Shown here: positions 44,280-52,087 of the stretch, in pieces
Layout: every line of letters starts with the position of its first letter
How positions within the stretch are numbered: the stretch's first letter is position 1
From: Nitrospira lenta
GTDB taxonomy: Bacteria; Nitrospirota; Nitrospiria; Nitrospirales; Nitrospiraceae
Direction: 5' to 3'
Length of the DNA stretch: 64,000 nt
Assembly: GCF_900403705.1 (NCBI RefSeq)
Contig: NZ_OUNR01000012.1
Span: 310,001-374,000, forward strand
Program-made: the position numbers and the translations under genes
Notes under the pieces: model-generated
Told to the model about the DNA's origin: nothing
Seen by the model: only the letters and a program-made list of their open reading frames with translations
The model's database searches: none

Positions 44280-44909
44280 TCATGCGACTTGTGACGAGGC
44301 TTCTACTCCTCGCAGAAACCGCCACACGGTTCGAGAACTCACCCCTACCTGCTTGCCGATAGCTCCCATCCCGAGACCTTTCTGCCGAAGCTCAAGAATT
44401 CGTGTGCAGATGTCGGGGTCAGTTTCCTCAATCGTTTTACGTCCCCACCGTTGACCCTTCGCTCTGACTCGCTTGATGCCGGCTTTGACGCGTTCTTGGA
44501 TCATCGAGCGCTCAAATTCTGCGAATACTCCCATCATGCCGAAGAGTGCTTTTCCTCCCGGAGTCGTGCTGTCGATGCCTTGCTGATAGATGAACAAATC
44601 AACCTTCTTCGCATGAATCTCTGAAAGGAAATTCACCAAATGAGTTAGAGACCGTCCCAATCGATCGACCGCCCACACCATCACCACATCGAACTCTCTT
44701 CGGACCGCTCCTTTCCATAAGGCATCGAAGGCCGGCCGTTGATCCCGGCCTTTGGCGCCACTGATGCCCTGGTCGATGAACTCATGGACAATGGGCCAGC
44801 CGTTTCGCTCGGCAACGAGGTGAAGTTCGCGGAGTTGATTCTCGGTAGTCTGGCCGTCCGTTGAAACTCTCGCATAGATTGCAGCTCGCTTGGTTTTGCC
44901 GTCTTTCAT
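44280..44909 (-). CDS. Serine recombinase (resolvase/invertase, Pin-type)
   Basis: Protein of 209 residues from MKDGKTKRAA. The catalytic Ser is in YARVSTDGQT (Ser16). VWAVDRLGRSLTHLV holds the conserved Arg/Asp-Arg-x-x-R block, then GKALFGMMGVFAEFERSMIQERVKAG, with a C-terminal helix-turn-helix (GLGMGAIGKQVGVSSRTVWRFL). The length fits resolvase/DNA invertase. In the element it may resolve multimers or invert a segment; no inverted target pair was recognised. Same strand as the replication genes. Confidence 0.93.
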   Translation of the reverse strand: MKDGKTKRAAIYARVSTDGQTTENQLRELHLVAERNGWPIVHEFIDQGISGAKGRDQRPAFDALWKGAVRREFDVVMVWAVDRLGRSLTHLVNFLSEIHAKKVDLFIYQQGIDSTTPGGKALFGMMGVFAEFERSMIQERVKAGIKRVRAKGQRWGRKTIEETDPDICTRILELRQKGLGMGAIGKQVGVSSRTVWRFLRGVEASSQVA

Positions 44910-45036
44910 CGCGTACCCCCATTTCCAATGCACATGCTTTCTACATAGAAATTCGGCTGATGAGATCTCTTCATTTCAGCGGACTTCTGAGTGGACTTTC
45001 TTCGGGGTAATGTAAACACGGACTTTCATCCTCCTA

Positions 45037-45402
45037 TTATGTGCGGAGAGGGCGGATCAGCTGGAGGATTTGCCCCGTTGAAGTCTTTCGACTTGGCAGT
45101 TTCGGGCCAGCTTCAGCAGCGCCCTCATTTACGAGATCATCTTGTGGGCGATTGTCTGCTACCGATTCATAGCCAGGGGTGGGAGTCCAAGCCGCACCAA
45201 ATCCGGGAGAGCTTTTGCCCCATCGGGAGTCTCCCAATGCAATTCCAATCAGGGCAGCTACTGCTCGCGTGCGGGTAGGGGTCCAGGTTATCTGTGTGTG
45301 CCACGCGTCCAAGAGAGTGATCGTTTTCTCGTCCAACGTGAGTGAAACTCTGCATGTCTTGGGTCGGGGTGTCGTCTCTGAAGTGGCCGGTTCGTTCGGC
45401 AT
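45037..45402 (-). CDS. Ribbon-helix-helix-like regulator, putative
   Basis: Protein of 121 residues. Residues about 15-55 (TCRVSLTLDEKTITLLDAWHTQ ... RAVAALIGIAL) have the strand-helix-helix pattern of CopG/Arc DNA-binding proteins. The rest is disordered-looking. It is divergent from the rightward arm, and the intergenic region carries a perfect palindrome (45449-45472), so it may be the repressor that sets the switch between arms. The assignment is by pattern only. Confidence 0.5.
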   Translation of the reverse strand: MPNEPATSETTPRPKTCRVSLTLDEKTITLLDAWHTQITWTPTRTRAVAALIGIALGDSRWGKSSPGFGAAWTPTPGYESVADNRPQDDLVNEGAAEAGPKLPSRKTSTGQILQLIRPLRT

Positions 45403-45448
45403 GGTGTCTCCTTTCGCTTTCGAGTTGGTCCGCTTGGTTACGTTTTCT

Positions 45449-45472
45449 TTATACGTGAGCGTTCACGTATAA
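45449..45472. promoter_or_regulatory. Perfect palindromic operator, divergent region
   Basis: Inverted repeat TTATACGTGA-GCGT-TCACGTATAA with perfect 10-bp arms. A related half-site CGTGAGCGCTCAG lies at 45498-45510, and a TTGACA hexamer at 45489-45494 sits between them. Located between the RHH-like gene (leftward) and the 55-residue gene (rightward), it should bind the element's regulator. The protein that binds is inferred, not shown. Confidence 0.65.
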
Positions 45473-45523
45473 GTCAACAAATGGTCGATTGACATTTCGT
45501 GAGCGCTCAGGTACGTGGTGAGT

Positions 45524-45691
45524 ATGAAAAAGCGAAAAGACCCCGCAGCCGTTGCCCTCGGCAGAAAGGGCGGCAAGAAGGGCGGACCCGCCAGGGCTGC
45601 AAAGCTTACCGCAGAAGAGCGTAGTGAAAGCGCCAGGAAGGCCGTTCAGGCTCGATGGAAGAAGGCCAAAGAAAAAGACCTGTCTTCCTAA
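45524..45691 (+). CDS. Small basic KGG-type protein
   Basis: Protein of 55 residues: MKKRKDPAAV, GRKGGKKGGPARAAKL, EERSESARKAVQARWKK. The GRKGGKKGG repeat followed by an E-R-S-x-x-A-R-K-A-x-x-A-R-W helix recurs in small proteins encoded near antitoxins and on mobile elements. It may bind nucleic acid. It has a GGTGAG site and is the first gene of the rightward arm, directly after the operator. Its stop codon lies in another palindrome. Confidence 0.65.
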   Translation: MKKRKDPAAVALGRKGGKKGGPARAAKLTAEERSESARKAVQARWKKAKEKDLSS

Positions 45692-45706
45692 CTATCCGGA
45701 TAGTTA
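45689..45706. promoter_or_regulatory. Perfect 18-bp palindrome before the SOS cassette
   Basis: TAACTATCCGGATAGTTA, fully self-complementary, overlaps the stop of the 55-residue gene and precedes HMCES by 22 bp. It could be an operator for the UmuD/LexA-like protein or another regulator; a terminator is less likely because there is no T-tract. Confidence 0.45.
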
Positions 45707-45728
45707 GCGATGGCGCACAAGGGTAGAG

Positions 45729-46403
45729 ATGTGCGGACGCTTCACCCAAACCGCTTCTCCTCAGGTGATTGCCCAACAATTTGGCGTCACCCCTCCACCT
45801 TTGTTCACCTCTCGCTACAACATCGCGCCGTCTCAGCCCATTGCGGCTGTCCGCATTGATCCCGACACCACCACGCGCACTCTTGTCATGCTCCGCTGGG
45901 GGCTCATTCCGTCCTGGGCTAAGGATCCCAAGATCGGGAATCAGTGCATCAATGCGAAAGGAGAGACTGTTGCAGAGAAGCCCTCCTTTCGGTCTGCCTT
46001 CAAAAAGCGCCGCTGTCTGGTTGTGGCAACGGGATTCTATGAATGGCAGGTGCAGGGGCGCATGAAACAACCGATGTGGATCGGACTAGAGAGCAAGGAG
46101 CCCTTTGCCTTTGCGGGATTGTGGGAACACTGGCAGCCCACGGAAGGGGACCCGCTTGAGACGTGTACGATTATCACCACGGAACCGAATGCGCTGATGG
46201 CGCCGATCCACAATCGGATGCCGGTGATTCTCCCGCCCACGGCCTATGAGCAGTGGCTTGACCCTGGGTTTCAACAGGTGGAACCGCTCAAGGCGCTCCT
46301 GCGTCCGTATTCGGGAGAGGAGTCGATCGCCTACCCCGTGAGTACACTGGTCAATAACCCTCGAAATGATGTGCCGCAGTGCCTTGAGCCGGTCTCGGTG
46401 TAG
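45729..46403 (+). CDS. SOS response-associated peptidase (HMCES/YedK, SRAP)
   Basis: Protein of 224 residues. Cys2 (MCGRFT) is the nucleophile that forms a thiazolidine crosslink with abasic sites in single-stranded DNA. Other conserved residues are Asn75 (NAKGE), Glu105 (GFYEW) and His161 (HNRMP). It shields abasic DNA from cleavage. It is the first gene of an HMCES-UmuD-UmuC run, a DNA-damage tolerance cassette carried by the element. Confidence 0.95.
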   Translation: MCGRFTQTASPQVIAQQFGVTPPPLFTSRYNIAPSQPIAAVRIDPDTTTRTLVMLRWGLIPSWAKDPKIGNQCINAKGETVAEKPSFRSAFKKRRCLVVATGFYEWQVQGRMKQPMWIGLESKEPFAFAGLWEHWQPTEGDPLETCTIITTEPNALMAPIHNRMPVILPPTAYEQWLDPGFQQVEPLKALLRPYSGEESIAYPVSTLVNNPRNDVPQCLEPVSV

Positions 46404-46442
46404 GGAGTAGACTGCACCTTGGCCTGGCTGTGAGGATGCCCG

Positions 46443-46868
46443 ATGCACGTTGACGCGATCTACGCCCCCGATCTTTCGACCCGTTACAAGCTGCCGATAT
46501 TCCTAGGGCGACTCCCGGCAGGGTTTCCTTCTCCCGCTGACGACTATATCGAGGGTAAGCTCGATCTCAACCGGAAGCTCATTAAGCACCCGGCTGCGAC
46601 GTTCTTTGTCAAAGTCACCGGCAACTCGATGTTGGGGGCGGGGATTCACAACGGGGACCTCTTGGTCGTCGATAAGTCACTCGAAGCCGTTGATGGAAAT
46701 GTGATCGTAGCCTCACTGGACGGAGAATTAACCGTCAAACGCCTCTATAAGCGGGACAATGTGCTCCGCCTGCTCCCGGACAATAAAGACTATCAGCCTA
46801 TTGAGATTCAGGCCCAACAATCCTTTGAGATTTGGGGCGTCGTCACCAACGTGATCCACGCGCTTTAG
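46443..46868 (+). CDS. umuD: UmuD-like S24 peptidase
   Basis: Protein of 141 residues, the size of UmuD. Catalytic Ser62 (VTGNSML) and Lys99 (GELTVKRL); autocleavage site Ala26-Gly27 in LPAGFPSPADDY. RecA-stimulated self-cleavage yields UmuD', which joins UmuC as Pol V. There is no N-terminal DNA-binding domain, so it is not LexA itself. It lies 9 bp before umuC. Confidence 0.93.
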   Translation: MHVDAIYAPDLSTRYKLPIFLGRLPAGFPSPADDYIEGKLDLNRKLIKHPAATFFVKVTGNSMLGAGIHNGDLLVVDKSLEAVDGNVIVASLDGELTVKRLYKRDNVLRLLPDNKDYQPIEIQAQQSFEIWGVVTNVIHAL

Positions 46869-46877
46869 TGGTCCTCC

Positions 46878-48146
46878 ATGCCCCCCATCTTTGCCCTCGT
46901 CGATTGCAATAATTTCTATGCCTCCTGTGAACGGGTCTTTGCGCCTCGCTTAGAGGGGAAGCCCATTATCGTGCTGTCGAATAATGACGGCTGTGTAGTG
47001 GCTCGATCGAATGAGGCGAAAGCGCTGGGCATTGCGATGGGGGTTCCAGAGTTCCAGATTCGCCCCCTCATTCGAGCCCATCAGGTGCAGGTGTTTTCCT
47101 CGAACTACACGCTCTACGGCGATATGTCGCAACGGGTCATGGAGACCCTAGAGCAGTTCTGCCCGGATCTCGAAATCTATTCGATCGACGAAGCGTTCCT
47201 GAGCCTGACCGGCTTTACGTCGCGAAACCTCACTGACTACGGGCGTACCATTCGGGCCACGGTCAAACGCTGGACCGGTCTCCCGGTCTCCATCGGCATT
47301 GCGGAGACCAAGACCTTGGCGAAGATCGCCAACCGAATCGCGAAGCGAACACCAGACACGGGAGGGGTCTTTGATTTGCTGGCCTGCTCTGACCGTGACG
47401 CGTTGCTCGGCCGGGTGCCGGTTGAAGATGTGTGGGGGATCGGGCGGAATCACACCAGACTCCTGAATCAGCACGGCATCAAGACGGCCCTTCAGTTGCG
47501 CGAGGTTGATGAACAGTGGATCAGGAAACATCTGGGTATCGTGGGCTTGAGGCTAGTAATGGAGCTCCGAGGTGTCTCCTGCTTAGACCTGGAGGAATGC
47601 CCCGCCCCGAAGCAGAGCCTGACATGTTCTCGGTCGTTTGGGCACCCCATCAGCACCCTAGCCGAAATGGAAGAAGCGGTGTCGTCTTATGCATCTCGTG
47701 TAGCGGAGAAATTAAGACGCGGACGACTGGCCGGGACGGTGATGACGGTGTCCCTTACTACAAACGAGTTCAAGGAAGGGCCGCAGTACAGTAACTCCGT
47801 GACGCTGAATCTTTCCGTTGCGACGGACTCCACGGCGGACCTCATCAAGTCGTCGCTTCGGGGAATCCGCGCCATCTACAAAGAGGGCTACAACTACAAG
47901 AAGGCCGGAGTGATACTCACAAGTCTGGTGCCTGCCAGTCAGACACAAGCCGACCTGTTCGATGCTCAAGACAGAGTAAAGTCCAAGCGGCTCATGTCCG
48001 CGCTCGATGCGGTCAATGATCGGTGGGGCGCCGGTACCCTCCACTATGCTTCGAGTGGGATCACCAAGCGCTGGAAGGCACAGTTTCAACACCGTTCGCC
48101 AGCCTATACGACGGATTGGGCTGCATTGCCGATCGTGACGGCCTAG
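46878..48146 (+). CDS. umuC: Y-family DNA polymerase UmuC
   Basis: Protein of 422 residues. The opening [34 protein letters not shown], and catalytic [10 protein letters not shown] mark the palm; the HhH region is [17 protein letters not shown]. The little-finger domain follows, then the UmuC C-terminal extension ending [21 protein letters not shown]. It performs translesion synthesis with UmuD'. The ribosome site is weak, so it is likely coupled to umuD. Confidence 0.97.
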   Translation: MPPIFALVDCNNFYASCERVFAPRLEGKPIIVLSNNDGCVVARSNEAKALGIAMGVPEFQIRPLIRAHQVQVFSSNYTLYGDMSQRVMETLEQFCPDLEIYSIDEAFLSLTGFTSRNLTDYGRTIRATVKRWTGLPVSIGIAETKTLAKIANRIAKRTPDTGGVFDLLACSDRDALLGRVPVEDVWGIGRNHTRLLNQHGIKTALQLREVDEQWIRKHLGIVGLRLVMELRGVSCLDLEECPAPKQSLTCSRSFGHPISTLAEMEEAVSSYASRVAEKLRRGRLAGTVMTVSLTTNEFKEGPQYSNSVTLNLSVATDSTADLIKSSLRGIRAIYKEGYNYKKAGVILTSLVPASQTQADLFDAQDRVKSKRLMSALDAVNDRWGAGTLHYASSGITKRWKAQFQHRSPAYTTDWAALPIVTA

Positions 48147-48175
48147 TTTTCGCCATATCGGAGCAATGGATTACG

Positions 48176-48880
48176 ATGGATGACCTACTCGGTATTGGTA
48201 GGATATTTGAGGCTTTCGAGCGGGGGACGAGAGAATTTCGCGAGGTCACGAAACTCTATTATGAGCCTATCGTAAAGGTGAAAGGGCAGCTTAAAGCCAC
48301 AGAGCTGCAAATACGAGGTAGAGTGCGTGTAGTCCGTGCGTTACTCGAAGCAGATCGCCAAATTAAGAAGGCTGGCATAAAGAAGCGGACGCTAAATGAA
48401 AAGGTCGCACTTCCGATACTTGAGTACGTTTCACTTGAAACAGAGGATGAACTGATTGAGAAGTGGGCAGGCCTTCTCGCTTCATCAACAGCAGGGGATG
48501 CGGTTCATCCAAGTTTCCCTCATATCCTATCCCAGCTGAGCGTGGATGACGCACAAATTCTCGATAGGCTCTATATTTGGATGCTTGAGGAAGAGCGTGG
48601 TCTTGATTATGCGCGACATAACAGCGGGCAATTGAAACTATTGCTCGGTCTCAGTCACCAGCGGTTCGTGATAGCGACTGAAAACCTATCACGACTTAAA
48701 CTATGTCGTGACGGTCGTGAAGGGGACGATGCTCCTTTTTGGGCGACACCTTCGAGCTTTGTGGATGACCTTCAGCCGTTGAAGCTTACAGTTCTCGGTC
48801 TGAGATTTATTCAGATGTGCAGAGGTCCGAAGAAGATGAAGCGGTCGCCAAAACACTCTCCCAAGAAGCGAAACAATTAG
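48176..48880 (+). CDS. Abi-alpha (DUF4393)-like putative abortive infection protein
   Basis: Protein of 234 residues from MDDLLGIGRI. The central ETEDELIEKWAGLLASSTAGDAVHPSFPHILSQLSVDDAQILDRL fits the Abi_alpha/DUF4393 signature (E-D-E-x-L-x-x-x-W-A-x-L-L ... V-H-P-S-F ... L-x-x-L-D-A). The C-terminus is Lys-rich. Members are linked to phage abortive infection. Base composition is visibly more AT-rich than neighbours (48601-48660 is about 47% GC), suggesting separate acquisition. It is placed directly after umuC. Confidence 0.7.
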   Translation: MDDLLGIGRIFEAFERGTREFREVTKLYYEPIVKVKGQLKATELQIRGRVRVVRALLEADRQIKKAGIKKRTLNEKVALPILEYVSLETEDELIEKWAGLLASSTAGDAVHPSFPHILSQLSVDDAQILDRLYIWMLEEERGLDYARHNSGQLKLLLGLSHQRFVIATENLSRLKLCRDGREGDDAPFWATPSSFVDDLQPLKLTVLGLRFIQMCRGPKKMKRSPKHSPKKRNN

Positions 48881-49108
48881 GCTGATTGGTTGCTTGGCAC
48901 TTCCTGCTTGCTCTAAGTATCTGAGGCCCTCTGTATCCTTCTCTGAGCTCTCGTATCTTCCCCGATACCACACCTTCACCTAACCTTCCTCACTTACCCC
49001 ATAAATTACCCCACAAACTCCCCACTTTCCCCCTTGTGACACCCTCCCCACGTTCGGCACGCGGGTTGCTGAGATCCTTGTAGGAACCTCACACAAGGAG
49101 AACCAGCT

Positions 49109-49519
49109 ATGTCGAATGCCTCGATGTTCCCCACTAGCGCCCCCGTAGCTCCCGGCATCTATATCGACGAGATTGATCCTGGCGCCCCGGACATGCCTGC
49201 CGTCACGCGGGAACTGGTCCGGGCCTCGCTAGAGCAAATCTGTGAACGTGAGCTAGCTGGGGTCGTCTATGAGGAGAATACGTCCGAGACCCGAGCGCAG
49301 CTCACAGCGACTTTGCGCGGGCATCTTGTGATGCGTTGGGCGAAAGATCAGCTCAAAGGACGGTCTGCACAGGAAGCCTTCTTCCTCCGGTGCGATCACC
49401 CCACCACGATGCAGACCGACCTCGACAACGGGTTCCTGATCTGCGAAGTCGGCATGGCACCGGTCAGCCCGTCGGAGTTTGTCGTCTTCCGTATGCTCAT
49501 CCGATTTGCCCCTCGGTAG
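49109..49519 (+). CDS. Miniature phage/eCIS tail-sheath-like protein
   Basis: Protein of 136 residues with AAGGAG 8 bp upstream. The N-terminal PGIYIDEI (about 15-22) matches the opening of contractile-tail sheath proteins. The remainder (about 40-133), with KGRSAQEAFFLRCD, TTMQTDLDNGFLICEVGMAP and SEFVVFRM, matches the sheath C-terminal domain. The several-hundred-residue middle of normal sheaths is missing, yet the frame is intact. No other tail genes are present. It could be a decayed remnant or a functional interference protein. The 48881-49108 gap is pyrimidine-rich on this strand and contains no gene. Confidence 0.72.
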   Translation: MSNASMFPTSAPVAPGIYIDEIDPGAPDMPAVTRELVRASLEQICERELAGVVYEENTSETRAQLTATLRGHLVMRWAKDQLKGRSAQEAFFLRCDHPTTMQTDLDNGFLICEVGMAPVSPSEFVVFRMLIRFAPR

Positions 49520-49554
49520 TAAGGCCCTCGCCAGGACAAAACAAGCCTGTTAGC

Positions 49555-50265
49555 ATGCGGTCTATGCGTTTTGCCTTGGTGATCATTCTCACGGTCCTTC
49601 TCGCTGTTCCCGCGTTCGCGGGAGAATTCGCCGGCCGTGTAGTTGGGGTTATCGATGGCGATACGATCGACGTGCTGCATGATGGCCAAACTGAACGGAT
49701 TCGCCTCAATGGCATCGATACTCCAGAGAAGGGGCAGGATTATGGCCGGCGGGCGAAACAGTTTGCCGAGGATTTCCTTGCCAAGCAGGAAGTAAGGGTT
49801 TTGGCTCATGGCGCCGATAAGTATGGCCGCACGATCGGCGACGTGTTCTTATCGGATGGTACTCACCTCAACAAGGAATTGGTCAAAGCCGGACTGGCTT
49901 GGTGGTACTGTCGTCATTCCTCCGATGAATCGCTGAAGCAACTTGAGGAAGAAGCTCGAGACGCGAAGCGCGGTCTCTGGAAGGATCCGGTTCCTATTCC
50001 GCCGTGGGTGTATCGTAAACTTCAGCGGAAACAGGTGCCAGACGTGTCTGACTTCGATTGTCCTGGTCAGACAGTTTCTCGGGCTCTCGAGTCCGCTTCA
50101 ACTGAATCTCTCGCATCTTCGGTGATTGGTAACAGGCGCAGCCATATCTTTCACCGGGCTGATTGTCCCGGCTATGGCAAGGTGTCGGCCGGAAACCGAG
50201 TCACATTTGAGAGTATCGAAGCAGCGGAAGAGGCGGGATATCGATTAGCAGGGAACTGTCCGTGA
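49555..50265 (+). CDS. Exported SNase nuclease with C-terminal Cys/His domain
   Basis: Protein of about 236 residues from MRSMRFALVI; a second Met at 49564 is equally possible. The signal peptide ends AFAG. The TNase domain is complete: VIDGDTIDVL, RLNGIDTPEKGQ, DKYGRTIGDV and LEEEARDAKRGLWKDP. After a linker, the last 45 residues (HIFHRADCPGYGKVSAGNRV ... GNCP) form an Ada-type Cys/His module. It degrades DNA and RNA outside the cytoplasm. It could attack incoming phage DNA, as inference. It ends 6 bp before the HEPN gene. Confidence 0.88.
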   Translation: MRSMRFALVIILTVLLAVPAFAGEFAGRVVGVIDGDTIDVLHDGQTERIRLNGIDTPEKGQDYGRRAKQFAEDFLAKQEVRVLAHGADKYGRTIGDVFLSDGTHLNKELVKAGLAWWYCRHSSDESLKQLEEEARDAKRGLWKDPVPIPPWVYRKLQRKQVPDVSDFDCPGQTVSRALESASTESLASSVIGNRRSHIFHRADCPGYGKVSAGNRVTFESIEAAEEAGYRLAGNCP

Positions 50266-50271
50266 GGGTTT

Positions 50272-51186
50272 ATGTCTAAATCGTGGGTAGCCTTTGCATT
50301 AATGCACCCGCATGGGGTCATTCCCAAAAGCCTTGCTCTGCCGTATCAGCTGAGTGAGGGGGTTTCATTACAGGCGGCCCCTGATTGCACCGCAATACCC
50401 GATGTGATCGACGGTCTTCGGGAGCAAGTTGGAGAAACGATAGTGGCGGATGGTTGCCATCACTGCATAGCTATAGAGTATTGCTCGGAGAAATCACCTT
50501 CGCAAGGATTGGGGCAAGCTCCAGTCTGGTCCGAACACGACGACTCCGAGCAACGAATACGGCTTGCCCATTTAGCGTTCTGGCTTGTTCGCCCAACAGC
50601 ACTGACCTTCACCACAGTTGTTGTCGCTGAGATGCATGACATCGCGTGGATTACCGCTGCAATTCATACTTACGGCCCTACCTACGGATCAGGGGAAGCT
50701 GCACAAAGTGAGCTTAGCTCAGAGGACCTGGTAGGCGTAAGTAAGACACTCAAGGCTCTTGATGCCGTATCACGTGGGAAGGCAATTCATACAGCTGCTC
50801 TGCTTATAACAAAAGCGCTCTCCGATCCAACTGTAGAATTCCGCTCTCTTCTCATGTGGCTCGCAATGGAAAGCCTCTTTGGCACTTCTGATACAGGTGA
50901 GGTGACATTTCAGTTGGCCCAAAGAGTAGCCTTCTTTTTGGAATCTGATCGATCCAAGGCAAAGGAAACATTCAAATTGGTCAAGGCTTGCTACGATATA
51001 AGATCGAAGCTCGTCCATGGATTCAAGGTGACCAAGATCAGCGATCAGAAATTCAACGAGTTCACGTTGAATTCTGAAACGCTTCTCCGCAGGTCTCTAT
51101 TAACCATCCTCAACGACAATTCAACTATTGAAAATATTGACGGAGCTGGAAGAGACTCCTATCTGAACGGCTTGGCATTTAAGTGA
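50272..51186 (+). CDS. Apea-like HEPN domain protein
   Basis: Protein of 304 residues. The C-terminal half is helical with EFRSLLMWLAMESLFG and then CYDIRSKLVHG, giving the HEPN ribonuclease signature R-x4-H (Arg244 to His249). This is the Apea-like HEPN arrangement. The N-terminal half (1-150) is an unassigned sensor-like region. HEPN RNases of this kind act in anti-phage defence. Base composition is AT-richer than the surrounding genes. It lies 6 bp after the exported nuclease, in the cargo arm. Confidence 0.72.
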   Translation: MSKSWVAFALMHPHGVIPKSLALPYQLSEGVSLQAAPDCTAIPDVIDGLREQVGETIVADGCHHCIAIEYCSEKSPSQGLGQAPVWSEHDDSEQRIRLAHLAFWLVRPTALTFTTVVVAEMHDIAWITAAIHTYGPTYGSGEAAQSELSSEDLVGVSKTLKALDAVSRGKAIHTAALLITKALSDPTVEFRSLLMWLAMESLFGTSDTGEVTFQLAQRVAFFLESDRSKAKETFKLVKACYDIRSKLVHGFKVTKISDQKFNEFTLNSETLLRRSLLTILNDNSTIENIDGAGRDSYLNGLAFK

Positions 51187-51240
51187 GACTAGCCCGACCA
51201 ATACCTACGTTCGAGGTTGGCGAATAGAAGGGCTTTGACG

Positions 51241-51747
51241 ATGGCAGTTCGACGGATCACCTCACAGGATGCAAAAGATGCTTCTCAATCGGCTGACACC
51301 TTCCCCGGTTCAGTCAGTGGGACCTACCTGAGGGTGACGGGTCACGATTACATGGAGAATTTTGACCTTCCGCCCCAGATCCAATACGACGTGATCTATC
51401 TCCTCACCTCCGGCCGCTTTGCGTGGCTGAGTTATTGGTCGGGGTTTGTATACGGTCGACGAGCGGGAAGGTTCACTCGCCAGGGAGCGGATATACAACT
51501 CGAAGGCCGAGATACGCTCTCTTCCGATTGCATCAGCGAAAATCACGAAGGGAAACCATTCATACAGGCCTTGCAGCTAAAGCAACGCGAGGGGAAGCGT
51601 GTGTTGGTTGGGCCTCTTGGAGAGTACTCGTACCTGGGTTTCCGTGTGTTTATTCCCTTTGAGGGCTTAGGGCAGCACCTCTTTCCCCGGAGTTGGGATG
51701 AGTTAGAAGAATGGGTGACTCGCTTCATTCGACCTTGCGTTTCTTGA
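51241..51747 (+). CDS. Hypothetical cargo protein
   Basis: Protein of 168 residues from MAVRRITSQD; an earlier in-frame start at 51217 exists. There is no signal peptide. Aromatic-rich middle (FAWLSYWSGFVYGRRAGRF) and a C-terminal FIPFEGLGQHLFPRSWDELEEWVTRF. No family recognised. It follows the HEPN gene by 54 bp and may be part of the same cassette. Confidence 0.5.
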   Translation: MAVRRITSQDAKDASQSADTFPGSVSGTYLRVTGHDYMENFDLPPQIQYDVIYLLTSGRFAWLSYWSGFVYGRRAGRFTRQGADIQLEGRDTLSSDCISENHEGKPFIQALQLKQREGKRVLVGPLGEYSYLGFRVFIPFEGLGQHLFPRSWDELEEWVTRFIRPCVS

Positions 51748-51760
51748 CGAGAGGTACTCG

Positions 51761-52050
51761 ATGAACGGTCTCAATAGTCTCGGATGGCAGATTCACGACC
51801 ACCTCAAGCAGCATCGCCCAAACATGTTCCGGGCATTGAAGGCCGAGGGACGGCTGAATCAGTACGTCCTCGATCAGCACAAAGAGCCAGCGACAGCCTG
51901 ACCTTCCTGGAACAGCAGGGGATGTATCCGCACGAAGCGATGGAGATGATTCGAGATCAAGTCTTCCCGCCGAGCGAGGAGGACGTGCCGAATCTCGGGG
52001 AGACGATGCAGCCGTACAGCGACAAAGCGCCTGATATACAGATAAGGTGA
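51761..52050 (+). pseudogene. Small gene split by an apparent -1 frameshift
   Basis: A 46-codon frame (51761-51901; MNGLNSLGWQIHDHLKQHRPNMF...) with a GAGAGGT ribosome site ends just where a second frame takes over without its own obvious start (SLTFLEQQGMYPHEAMEMIRDQ ... PPSEEDVPNLGETMQP, to 52050). The two parts read as one continuous helical protein if the frame shifts by -1 near 51880-51899. No classical slippery heptamer is seen. It is either a broken gene, a sequencing slip, or a genuine short gene of 46 residues. Confidence 0.45.
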
Positions 52051-52087
52051 TCAGTAGAGAGCTACTCGAGGTACACGGAGATGCACC

